Assembly (NCBI RefSeq): GCF_028389875.1
Contig: NC_084668.1
Coordinates: 17,565,993 to 17,629,992 of the forward strand
DNA from: Rhea pennata
Taxonomy: Eukaryota; Chordata; Aves; Rheiformes; Rheidae
Length of the DNA: 64,000 nucleotides
Reading direction: 5' to 3'
Shown here: one piece after another, positions 21,266-33,200 of the stretch
How positions within the stretch are numbered: the first letter of the stretch is position 1
How the letters are laid out: every line of letters starts with the position of its first letter
Program-made: the position numbers and the translations under genes
Notes under the pieces: model-generated
The model's input: the letters and a program-made list of their open reading frames with translations, nothing else
Database searches by the model: none
Told to the model about the DNA's origin: nothing

Positions 21266-24111
21266 GCGCCGCGGCGCCGCCCCGCATCCCTATGGTAACG
21301 GCGGGCGGTTCGGTGGCGGCGCGCGGGAGCGGAGGTGCGGCGGGGCCCGGGGGGCCGGGGCGCCCGCCCGCCCGGCCGGTGAGTGCGGCGGGGGGGGGGG
21401 GGGGTCGGCGCCTCCCTTCCCGCTTCCCCGCGCCCTGCGGCCGCGGGGCCCCTCCGGCCCCTCCGCGGCCTCCCCCCGCGGCGCGGGCCCTCTTCCCAGG
21501 CCTCGTCGGGGGCGGCCCCCCGCGAAGCAGGGCCTTCCCCCCCCACCTTCAGGGCCGCCTCTGCAGAGCGGGCCCCCTCCCTGCCTAAGGCTCTGGATCC
21601 CTCCCTCAGAAATAGAGACCCCCCCATCACCGGGCTCCCCTCGAGGGGCGGCTGCACCTTCCCCCGAGGCGCGCTGGGGACCCGGCTACCTTCGCCCTTA
21701 AGGAGTGGAGCCCTGCTCCCCCCCGCCCCTCCCCACACACCAGGAGCCCTTTAAAATGGAGCCTGTGTCCACAGCAGGGAGCCCCCTGTGCTGCCCTCCT
21801 TCCCTGCGGTCCTCTCCCTTCCTGCTGCTGTGGGGTCCTGGGGTCCCCAGCCCACCCCCCCTGCCGGTGTGCAGGGGTGCCTGTGTGTGCCTCTGTTCGG
21901 AGGAGGCAGCTCCTGGGGCAGGATGCAGTCTCAGTGGCATCTTTGACTCTGAAATCTTTTTATTGGAAGGAATGAATAACAGCATGCTCCAGCGTGAGCC
22001 ACCAGGGAGGAGGAGTTAGCTCTCCAGCTAGCTATGCTCTGAGTGAACCTCCCTAATGGTACTTGGTGCTCTACTAAGGATGGGTGCTGGGCACAGCAGG
22101 ACCCATGCAGATTGCTGAGGCAGCTTTGCTGTTAATCCAACCATCCAGGTCTTGGCCGACTACTCTCTTGTCATAAAAAGGAGCCTGTGACCCTGAAAGG
22201 TGAATGGCAGAGCTGCAGCAAGCCTGGAAGTGCTCCCTGAGTATCTTCAGGAATCGGGCTGGGAATCGCAGACACAGGCAGGGGCCTTGATGTCCTGGGT
22301 CGGTCTGCTTTTTCCCTGCCTGTGTGGGGCTGCTCCCCCCTGTACTGTTACAGGGCAGATTGTGGATACCTCATGAGCATCACAAGTTCAGCCATGCAGC
22401 TCCACATCCGAATCCGCCCTATGTAATTCCTTATGATGTGACTCTTCTTTCTCATTGCTATGTGCTCTGGACTGAATGCGCATGTCTGGCAGCTCCCACT
22501 CGGGCCCTGGGCTGTTGTATGCTGCAGAGGGATAAGATAGCTGGCACTTGGAGACTAAGGTTGACCTAGACAGTTTTGGAAAAGTCAAATGTTTCATTGC
22601 TTCCAGCGTTATCTAATATTTTTTCCTATCTCTTTGCCATTGTACTCAGTGGACTGTGAAACTTTTTCATACTTGTATTGCTCTCTTGCAGTAGTTTTTA
22701 AGTTTTGTATTAGGCAAACTTTATTTGTGACAAATGAGATCCGCTCAGTCCTCAGTCAGGCCTGTGGCCCTTCCCTGCCCAGCAGGGATCACTTTGCCTG
22801 AAGGACACTGACAGGGCCAAATGCCACAGTCCCCAGATAACATGCCCTGGGCCTTGCTTGTGGGGAATGCCTGCATGGAGGTGTCATGTCCCAAGTGTAG
22901 CAGCGTGGGTCTGGGGCTTGGCTACCATGCTGGCTTGGCTGAATGCCGCTACCATGAGCTTGCCCATTCATGGGCGTTTCTGGGGTTCCTCCTGTGCAGC
23001 AACCTGGGATTGTTCGATGGCTTTTTTTTCAGCTTGAATCTGTTTCTGTCCATGTTTTCACCAAGGCTGTTCTACCCCCAAGCTCTGAGATGCCCCTGTG
23101 TGGAGGTGCTTGGGACTGGCACTGGGATTTGGCAGTGGGGTTGTTGCAGTGCCTCCAAATGCATATTCCTCCCTCCCTAGTCAAGGCTATGCTGTCTGGC
23201 ATTCCTTCCCTTGTAGACTAGGAGGAAACTGAGGTGGTTCTTCCAGGTTATGTGGTTGCACAGAGGCTGTAGCCTCTCCTTTTAGGGCAGTGGGGTGTAT
23301 GTGTGTGTTTCTGAAGTACTGGAAGTTGGCTTTCAGATTGGCATGGGATGGGTCCTCATTGCATACTGAAAGACAGACCTGGGAGCTTTTTCTTCTGGTT
23401 TCAGGTATGTTTCAGAAAAAGAGTTATTATGAAAAGAGGAGGGACAAAGAAAATTGAAGTGTTTTGAGCTAATCAAGCAGGATTTGCTTCCTTGGTACGT
23501 ATTACTGTTTTATGCTTATTACGCTCATTCTGAGTTTCTCATGTTTATTTTATTTCTTTGCCGAAGGCTGAGAGTGGACGAGGATGTGTCAAACCAGACT
23601 TTTCTGTGCCGAGAGTCTGTCAATTCCTGCACTGGAGGTTAAACTCTCTCTAGATTTGGCTGTGTGATTACACACGCTTCTGTTGTGAAACTAGATTAAG
23701 AACCCTGTCCATTTGGTTTGCTATCCGCTTGGATCCACCAGGGGAGATAATAGCAGAAAGGTGCTTTGGACTACTTCCTTGAAATAGTCTAGGCTGTAAA
23801 ATACCCCGTGCTTTAACTGGCTCTTCCTAAGCGAGACTCGTTTCCCCAGCTTATATTGTGAATACTGATAGTTGTTCCTGTAGCTAAAAGTATGAGAAAC
23901 TATGATGCAGGGCAGGAGTAAAGGCAGGGACTTCTCGGCTTCGTTACTGAGGAGTACAGAGCTGAGGCTCTGCTGTCACTGTGCAGCAGGCCTTCTTTAA
24001 GGCCTGGGAGCTCTACTGATGGAGACTACTAGGAAAATTCAAGGAAATGCCTTGGTAGCTTATGGGGCTGAGATGCAATGTTTGAATGCTTGTGATTCTC
24101 ATAGACTCTTT

Positions 24112-24141
24112 CTTCACACATTCCTTGTTTAGTGTGAAGTG
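24112..24141. repeat. Duplicated hairpin sequence, copy 1
   Basis: Identical over 30 bp to 24837-24866. It contains an inverted repeat CTTCACAC / GTGTGAAG around a 12-base centre. GTTCAA recurs a few bases downstream in both copies. Same orientation in both places. Confidence 0.8.
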
Positions 24142-24836
24142 GTGTTCAACTGTCATGCTGCTGTGGGGTGTTGTGCTGGGGCCAGAAGTGGCAGGGCTGT
24201 GAGTCCCTTCTCTGCGAGTGCACAGGGGCACACAGTGCCCTTACGCCGTGGGAGATGTCTGCACAAAGGCTGCCTGAGCAGCGTCGTGCTGCTCGTCATA
24301 GGTTTTGCTCCACGCTCTGGGCCTTTTGCCTCTGGCTTCCCTGCGACCAGAGAGCGCAGCAGCTAGGTTAGGCAGCTGCATCTCTGCAGCCCTGGAGGCG
24401 AGTGCTGGGTCAGCCCTTCATTTCAGACTTCCCTGGGGCACTCCCTCTGTGACAAAGCTGCAGCCCTGGATTTTCTGCCTAATCATGCTGAAGTCCCTAA
24501 CCTCGTCTGACACCAAGCTCTGGTGTCCTGAAAGCAGTGAGGAAAGTGCAAAGTCCCCTGTGGATTCTAATGGATTGAGCCTTCGTTCCTCAGCCCAGCC
24601 CGTGTGTGTGGAGGGAGGTGTCTGTCCTGTACCGGGAGGAATGCGGGCTCGCTTGCGTTTGTAGAGTGAAGTCATGGCTAGAATCCAGCTCTCCAGTGTC
24701 TTGGTCTTGTGCCCTGGTGCCCAAAAGGTCTGCTTCCCTCCCCATCGCCTGGTGAGCGAGAGCGCAAGCTGGAGCTGCTCTGCTCTTGCAACCTCTCTCT
24801 GTTTAATTAAAGGATTGCTTTGGGAAGTGATGCACT

Positions 24837-24866
24837 CTTCACACATTCCTTGTTTAGTGTGAAGTG
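24837..24866. repeat. Duplicated hairpin sequence, copy 2
   Basis: Second copy, 725 bp downstream in direct orientation. The sequences between and around the two copies do not resemble each other, apart from the shared base or two upstream and the GTTCAA downstream. Confidence 0.8.
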
Positions 24867-27800
24867 CAGTTCAAAGCCACGACCGTTGAATTGAAATGAC
24901 TAGCTGCAGCATAAACGTAGATTTAAATGCCAGGCACTAATGTAATCCCTGGGATGCGTGTGGAATTTGCTGACACATCTCAACAGTTGGTGGGTATGTT
25001 ACTGTGACCTGAGTGGCCAAAAACTTGTTATTTTGCAGTCTGCGCTGGTTAGGAAGGAGACTGGTCATCATCCTGTGTGTTTGGTTTTGCAGCTAACTCT
25101 TGGTTCTTCAGGACAATACTGGAGCAGACAGGGAGGACTGATGCATAACTGCTTTGTGAAGGAGCATACTGTACTCTTGGTCCCTGTGCCGCGTGCATTT
25201 CTTTAGAGCCTGGGCTGTAGCTCTGTCTTTGAGCTGTCTTAGCATCCCTCACAGGCTTATTCTCACAGCCAGCAGAACCCTCTGCTCTTTATCTTGAATT
25301 CACAGGTAGTCTTGTGCCTCATCTGATGTGGCGCTGTGAGACTGCACACTGGTTTTGAGGCTGCTTGCTGTTTCCTGGAGTTGATCTAAATGAGGGATGA
25401 TTTCTGTGCTGTTGAAATGTGACAGTTTGCACCTGATTACTAGGTGCAAGACTGGCTTAGTTACTTTCAGTAAATTGGTTTTAGATCAATGTATTTGATT
25501 TTGTTTGAAAGTTGTTCGGTTTTTTTGTTTTTATTTTTTTTTGAAGGAGTACAAATCCTTACTCTTAAATGCATATTGGGTTTAAAAACTATTTATGTTG
25601 CACTGTTGTGAGCTCTCTTGTTTGAACATTAGTCAAAAGGGGCAGAGCTTCAAATGAGGGATTTGATGATAAGTCAGATTTCGCTTAGAAAGATGTTTTA
25701 TCCTTCCTAACTGGAAATAGTAGCAAATCACAGTTGTTTGACTTTCCCCCCACCCCTTTCCTCTCATGACTTTTAGATGCTTGAGGCTGGCAATGCTTTA
25801 TCAGGTCAGCTTGTAGCTCATATGTTTGCAAGCTCTTGTTATTTTAAGAGCATCACAACTGCGTTTAAAATAACCTTCCTAGTAAAACTTGCACGACAGG
25901 GGTATGGTCTGCACACCCAGGCTCTTATGAGCTCATTAGTTCTCTTAAAAATGAGCATGTGAGGAGCTGCAGCGTTGCTGCTGTGTGCTGCATGGCCTGC
26001 CGCGAGGAGCACTGGGGCAGAAGGAGCTCCGTTCTTCCGCAAGCGCTTAGTGGGGACTGCAAAGGTCAGGGCGGTTGGTGTTCCTGCATGCTTGGGATGT
26101 GACATTTGTAAAGGCTTAGGCAACGTTCCAGCCGATGTCCCCAAGCTTGTGAGCGGGCTGCGCAATAATAAAAGGCACTAGCTAAATCATTGTAAGTGGG
26201 TGCAGCTGTATGATGGCTCTAACAGTGTGTTAGAGCAAAGCCGTGCCTTAGGAAGGAAGCTCTTCGCTCCACAGGCATATTCCCTGGGGCTGCCCGTGGC
26301 CTGTTCCTGTTGTACTTCCTTGCTGGGAAGATTTGCTGTAAAGTGGATGATAATGTGCTTTGAGTTTACCTGGTTTGAACTTTTGGGTTCTGTAAGGAAA
26401 CACATTTCTAGAATCTCGTAGTATCAAGAATACTTGAGAGTTGCTGCTCTATTCCTGGGGGTCTTATCTCTGGGCCTGCTGAGTTGTTTTCTGATCTTGC
26501 TGGTGTGCTCCCCCCCCCCCAACTCTTTCTGTTTCCTTTTATCTGTCCTGCCCTTGCTTTCTAAGGTCTTAGGTCTCCATGGGGAAACAGTGGCAATTAC
26601 CATCTGTTGTCATAATCCCCCCTGTGGAAGCTCGGTGATAAGCCCTGCCTTTTTCTTCTGCAGCTGCTGCTTCCCTTGTACCTGTAGCCCTGTGCCAGTC
26701 CAGCTACTTCTGCCCCTCTGTGGCAAAACTGATCTGATGTAGGGGGAAATTCAGTACAGGTTCCCTCCACACCCTGTGGGGCTGGTTTCCAGCCGCTGCT
26801 TTTCCTGCTGAGCCATTAGTGCTGGCGGCAACCAGATCTCCCCTTTGGCAGCGCTGCTGGCATCTCCTGGGTGCCTCCCTGCAGTACCTTATATGCTGGG
26901 CATATCGGTGCTACGGTTTTCAGCAGGGCCGCACAAGGTTTCTGCTGGCGTGGCTGTTACTAATGCTTTGTACTGCTGTGTCTGTGCTGCTATCTGATTA
27001 AGTCCCTTGTTACAGCTTCATTAGGACAAATCACTTCTATTTTTATGGCAGGATGATTCATTCATAGCTGTAAAGCTCTGTAAGAGAGGAGATATGAGTG
27101 ATTCTCACTGGGGGCTGGGGTTGCAAGGTCATTCACAGCCAGGTGAGAGCACAGGCACTGGCACTGGCCAAGCTAGTACAGGACATGGTGAATCTTCAGT
27201 GAAAGGAAACTGTGGGTGGGGGCATTGTGGACTCTTTCATTGACCCCTCCTCTCATTTTTGCTTTGTTTTTTTCACATCTGCCCCTGCTGCTCTGCCAGG
27301 ATTGCATAGAGGTTCAAGTACGCTCGTGGTGTGGGTGCATCAGAGAGACAGTATGTGGAAGCCAGGCTTAGGTCACTTATTTACTGAGGGGAAACTTGAT
27401 CTGGGCAGGTTGTGGTATCTGAGCTGCAGCCTCTTTGCTTTGTGCTAATCGCTGTGAATGTCACAACACTGCGGAGTTGTTTGCTGGGTGCAGATCAAGT
27501 AACACGATACAACTTAATTTTGCACTGTGTGTGGGATTCCCATTCCGGGGCCACGCAGTGTGCTGCGCTGCTTGCTGTAGCTGCAGAGAGTTTGGAGCCC
27601 CTTTGGGCTGCAGCTCGCAGAAGCATGTAGCTGACCCACGACTTGTGCAGCAAGATGCCTCTGATGCTCCCAAGGAAGTCTCAGGTTTTGCGGGAATGCT
27701 TGGCGTGGCTGTACAAGTGCTACTGGCAGAGCAAGGTGACTTGCAGCTGAGGGTACCCAGTCCATAACACGCTGCAGGGCCTTGCAACCGAATGAGGCTG

Positions 27801-30274
27801 GATGTCAGTTGGATTCTGACACTTGTCGCCCTGCTCAGCTTTGTACCTGGCGCTGGTACTCAGCAGGGCAGAGAGCCCATTCTCTGAACGAGGTTAGCAC
27901 CAGGTATCTCAAAGCATGATTGCAACAAGCTCTCTTTTATGCTGGTGCCCTAGTCACAACAAGCAGAGAGAGGCCAGAAGCACTGCCAAAGAAAGTGTCC
28001 TTGGATTTACAGAATCCCAGAGACATCCCTGCAGCCTTCTGAAGCGAGAAAGGACAGCTGGACATGTGAGACAGTAGGAAGCACAGCATGTGCACGGCTA
28101 TGGATGGTACAGTGTGGAGCATACCAGATCCCTGCCATGCCTCCTTTCAGAGCTTGGCAAGGTCAGAGCTCTCCTTGTGGACGTACAGCTCCTGTAGGAT
28201 CCTGTGTGGGGTGTTCACACCTCATGCAGCGGCCCCAGCAGCGTCTGATTGGGATGCTGCTGACCTGATTCGAGATCGGGGGGCCTAATTCACAGGTTAA
28301 GCAGGTTTTGTGGGTTCCTGCAGGTAGTTCAGGCTTGCTGGGAGGTCTCTGTGGGGTGCATGTCTGTGCAGCGTGTGTTTCTGTCCCTGCAGTGGGCCCG
28401 AGTCGCTGTCGTGGTGATGTGCAGCAGCCATGGCATCTAGTACCTGCCACTTAACTGTGGTAGGCCAGCCTTGGTTTCTGGGTGGGAAAAGCGTGTATTA
28501 CAAGAAAATTAAGAGAATAAGTGGTGGCTGATACTCTGCTTATCCTTTTTCTTTTATGCTTTCTTTTTAATGTACAAACTTGTGAGAGCTGAAAGGTGGA
28601 AAGCGAAAGAAAGCCAGTAATTCAGCCTGCTTAGGATACAAATTCTTATCGCAGCAGTATCCAGAGGCCCTCCAGGCATGTGTTAAAGCAAGACAAATGT
28701 CTGGCACATGGATTTGTTTCCTTTTTCCCCTTTCCCCAGGCAAAAGGATCAAATAGGTGTGGTGCAATAGTTTGTTTTAGGAGAATTTAGGGTGCTTCAT
28801 CTGTGCAGCTCTGTGGTCTGACAGTTGCTCCTTGCAAGGGACTCTTCTGTAGGATTGCTTTTCGGAGGAAATATGGGTACAGTATTGCCAGACTGCTGTA
28901 AATGACGAGATGTTTTTGTTAGAATAGCCCTACTTTCTATTTTGCTCATTGCCTTCCAGTTCCTGGGCTGTAAGATTCACTCAGCTCTTGAGCTTTTCTG
29001 TAGGGTCACAAAAATAAGAAACTTCTTTTTAAAAGCAAGAGCTGAGCTTCTCACGTAATTGTGTGACCTTTGGAGCTGAGGTTTTAGGAAAACAAACACA
29101 AACAGGCATTTTAGGGCTTGTAGTGGAGTCAGGAGAGCTGGCGGTGGAGCGTGCTAAGTAATTTGGAGAGGCAAACCCATGTGAATGGAGTCTGGCTGTC
29201 GCACCAGGTCTGAAGCAGGCGGGCAAGCTGCCTTTCCTTGCAGCCAGGATTGCTGTTTTGTGACTGTTGCTTTGCAGCACTGGCTGGCAGCCAAGGAGTC
29301 CTTTTCATTTATAAAATAAATGCTTTTGTGCAGACAGTCCTTTTCCCAGGGCCCTCTGTAAATTGTCTTTCCTTGCATCTGGTTTCATGTGAGATGTGGG
29401 CTCTTTATTTGACTTGGGCTCTGTCCCAGGAGACCCTCAGGGAGCCAAGTGGAGAGATGTGTTTTTTCATCCTGCCTGGAAAGCAGCTTGTTTTCTTCCC
29501 CATTCAGCAGCAGAGCTGGGCATGGCCCTCGAGACCTCATGGTGTCCGTGGTGAGGCAGAAGAAATCCACACAGCCAGCTCCACTCCAGCAAGTTGGCTA
29601 GGCTGCAAGGAGAAGTCATGCTACTGAAATAGAGGCTGCAGCGTGTGATCTGTGTGCAGCTTGGCCAGCCTGTATTTTGACTGTAGAAATAGCCAGCTTT
29701 GTTCTAAGCTGCCTTTTCCTTTCTAAACAAATGGGTAGTGAGGTTTGGGGAGCAGGGGAAGGAGTGAATGCCTTTGGGGGGGGATGGAGCAGCTGGACAG
29801 ACCCTCTCATCCCGGTAGCTCTCCTGGCTCCTGGCTGGGGCTGTCTGTTGCCTTTCAGTGGTGGCCGAGTTTCATGGCTGACTTTGCCTTTACCTTTGCA
29901 GCCTTTGGCTAGGACCGTACGACACTAGTGACCAGCTGGTGTTACGAGCCCTCCAGCTGGACAAGATCCTACCTCTTTTGTCTCGTTTGGAGCCAAACGC
30001 TGAGGCCTCAGTGGCAAGGGCCTGCCCAAAAGACATCATAGATGGAGGATTTGGCTGGCTGCCTCTGGGAGAAACCACTGTCTTCCTGCTAGCCCTTGCT
30101 TTGCCCCAGAGCAGTCCCTGCTCCTGCTGGGACCAGGAGCTTTGCCATGTGGGCTCTGCCAGGGTAACAGTGCCTTTTGTGCTGTCTCCTTTGTTGCAGG
30201 CCAGCAAAGATGCTGCTGTAAACAACTGACTTCCTCTTCTGCGCTGGGGTTTGCCTCCTGTGCTATGGCTCTAC

Positions 30275-33200
30275 ATGGCCTCTGCAGGGCCAGAATGCAA
30301 TAACCCAGGCCCCAAACAGGAGAAGAGCTTCAGACTTGGGTCAGGCACCCTGCAGGCAGAGAGAGCCCTGCAGTGCCGGGCCTGTCACCTCACTCAGCAG
30401 CAGGTGAAACCTGTCTGGAATATAAAGGGGAAGCATGTGAGTACTTTCCAGGATCACAGCCTGCTGCTCTCAGGGATCAGTTCACAGCAATCTTACTTCT
30501 TGTACCCACCATCATTATGTGACACACACCGTAGTGAAAGCGCTTTCCCAAGCCTGCCCTTGGCCCAGCCCTGCCTGGATCTCAGTGGGAGCACTCTGCT
30601 CTATCGGCGCTCCTGCCTCAGATCCAAGCCCTACAAGTTTCCTTTCCGAAGCTCCCAGGATACCAGCTCTGCCACACGAAGAGCGATGTCCTCCTTGCTG
30701 ATGGAGCCCTGCCTGTTGCCTGCACTGGCTGAGGAACGTTCTGGGTCTGAGGCAAAAGGCTCTGCCCTTGGCTCACATAAGCAGGCTTCCAGCTCATACC
30801 GACCAGTGCTCAATAATAACTCCTTCCTACGGCCAAGCAATACTCAAGTGCCTTTGCCGCAGTCACCAGAAATCAAAAAGCTGAAGAACACCCACAGTTT
30901 TCCTGCCGTCTCCTGGCCCCACTCTGGGGATGGTGGTGACTGCTTCCCTGGCAGCCTTGTGAACAGAGCGGTGAAAAGCAGCAACCTTGTTTTGGAGCAA
31001 ACCACCATCCCCTCCCTGACCCCTGTGCCCAGCAGCGTGATCTTCCGGAAGGACCGTCGCTCTTGGCCCCTGGAGGACACTGAAAGGAGACTGCAGAGCT
31101 TAAAGGACAAGCGGCCAGAGATCAGCCTCACAGACACTGTGCAGAAGCTGGCTGGACAGATTACTGTGAGGAACAGCTTTGGACATGAAGTCGGAAGCTC
31201 TCGCCTTATGAACATGGGCAGCCTGTCCAGTAGGAAAAGCCGGTGGGGACAACACATTATAGCCCAGCTCACCCCAAAAGAAACCATTGCCCCCCTGAAC
31301 CTGGAGATGGGTAGCCATTGCCTTAATGGTAACTCAAGCCTTATAGGCACCGATGGTGCCGTCGTCTGCACTAAACGAATCAGTGTTCATCTCTTAGCCT
31401 CACGCACTGGCTCCCCCAACCACAGCACTGACTGCCGGCTTGTGAATATACTGACCCTGCACAGTGGGGACCAGGCAGCAAGAGCAGAGTCTCCACACCT
31501 TGCTGCTGTCTCTGAAGTAGCAACTCAGATTTCCACTATTCAACTGGAGAAAGAAGGGAAATGCTCCGAGGCTGTGCTGCCAGAAAAGCTTGAGTAAGTA
31601 GAGCAGTTGGGGAGGAGAGGGGTCATGGTGAGATTTGTTGGCCTGGTCTGGGCTTTGTGTTTGTGCAGGTCGTGAGCTGGGAGAGACTATGCTGTGAGCG
31701 CTGCTGGGGTGGCTGTAAGGGCAGTCACAGGCTGCATTCGTGAGCAAAGCCCATTTGCTGCATCCTGGCGCTATGGGATCCTTCCTTCCACTCTCAGCTT
31801 TACACTGGCTCTTCGGATAACACCAAGCCCTTTCACCTTCTCCCTCAGCCCCAGCTTCCTTGGTGTGGCTGCTCCTCACGCAACATGGCAATATTGTGTG
31901 GTGGCACTGCAGCCTTTCCTCTCTTCTGGGGAGGAAAGGAGCCTGGAACAGGTTCCCTAATCCTTCTGCAGCTCCCCTCTTCTTGTAGCATTCCTGCTCT
32001 CCTACTGCAAGGCACCTTTCTCCTGACTTCCCGTGCTCTGAAAAGGCAGTTCTTGGAATATGACCAATACCTCAGGTCCCCAGGGGAGATACCCTTCTAG
32101 CTAACTCCGTAGTTGTGGAGCCCTGCTTGCTGTGGTAATCTGTGCAAACAGACGTGTATTTCAGGTGAAGCCTACTGTCAAGCCAGTTCCAGCAAGGCTT
32201 CTGCTGGGCAGAGGCACGTGACAGTTGTGTGAGATGTGGGACCTTAGTGTGTAAAAGAACATGGAAGTGATGCAGGATCGGGGGTCTGGGCTAGCAGACT
32301 TGGGTAGCACAGGGACACAGCTCCTTTCCCAATCCTTGGGAAGGGGGAAAGGATCATACCTTGAAGAAATGCAGAAGCAGAAGATGAGGAGGAGCACGAA
32401 AGGATGAGAAGGTGACCTTCACAAGATGCTGCAGAACAAGACAGCTCTTTCTGTGCATCTGTGGATAGTGACCAGCAGTTAACAGCAAAATTGCCAGTAA
32501 CTGTGTGATCCCATGGATGCTGAGGCTTTGATCTTCCTCTGGCCAGGAAGGCATTGAGGGAGGCAGAGCTATGGCTGATGGCTGCTGTGGTGCTACCATC
32601 AGACACACTCTCCCAGCAGGGTGTGGTGCTACCAACTGACACTCTCTCCCAGCAGGGTGAGCTGTGTCTCTTTCCCTCTGGCTGCTCTAGAAAATATTCT
32701 CTTATGGGGTGCCCAAGTCCTTTGCATCTTACCAGCTGCAAGGGGCCATACTAGCACCCAGGATGAATGCTTGTATGTCAGCACAAGGGAGGGCAACGCT
32801 CTCCCTTCCCTTCTCACCCATCACGTGCTGCATCATGGGCTCTTGGTCTTTTGGTCTGGGAAAGTATACAGCCACTGCCTCTAAGTTTGATGATGTTTGT
32901 TCCAGTGTTACTGTTGGGCAGTTGCCACTGGAGCTGAGCCGTCCTGAGGAGGATGCGGAGGAAGAACTTCCTGATGGCTTGGATGAGAGCTGCAGCCAGG
33001 AGGAGGAAGAAGAGGACAGTAAGTGCTGGTTCCCCAAGGGAGGCTGTACTCCGTGCCTTAGTGAGGCAGGGGAGCACAGGGGTATTGGTGAGTGAGATGT
33101 GAGCGCAGTTGCCCTCCTGCACTTGCCAAGGGCTGTGCTCGAGGCAGCAGTACTTTTATCATGTGGGAGAGCTGGACACGGTTCCCTGTCTTGCAATCTT

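Larger units (their letters stand above)
20355..21378. other. STK36 3' UTR and TTLL4 promoter/first exon
   Basis: The STK36 3' UTR starts at 20355. I see no AATAAA or ATTAAA before the CpG island that begins near 20990, so its end is unknown. The island is the TTLL4 promoter and runs to about 21600. A non-coding first exon is inferred to end at 21378 before GTGAGT. No coding gene is seen in this stretch. Confidence 0.65.
21379..30199 (+). other. TTLL4 intron 1 (8.8 kb), no gene seen
   Basis: This is the largest gene-free stretch in the window. It begins with GTGAGT followed by a run of 15 G at 21390-21404, and ends with a T-rich tract and CAG at 30197-30199. Apart from the CpG-rich start it is comparatively AT-rich. 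Open frames are short and unlike known proteins on either strand. It holds a 30-bp sequence present twice (24112, 24837) and a C run near 26511. Additional untranslated exons could be missed. Confidence 0.65.
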
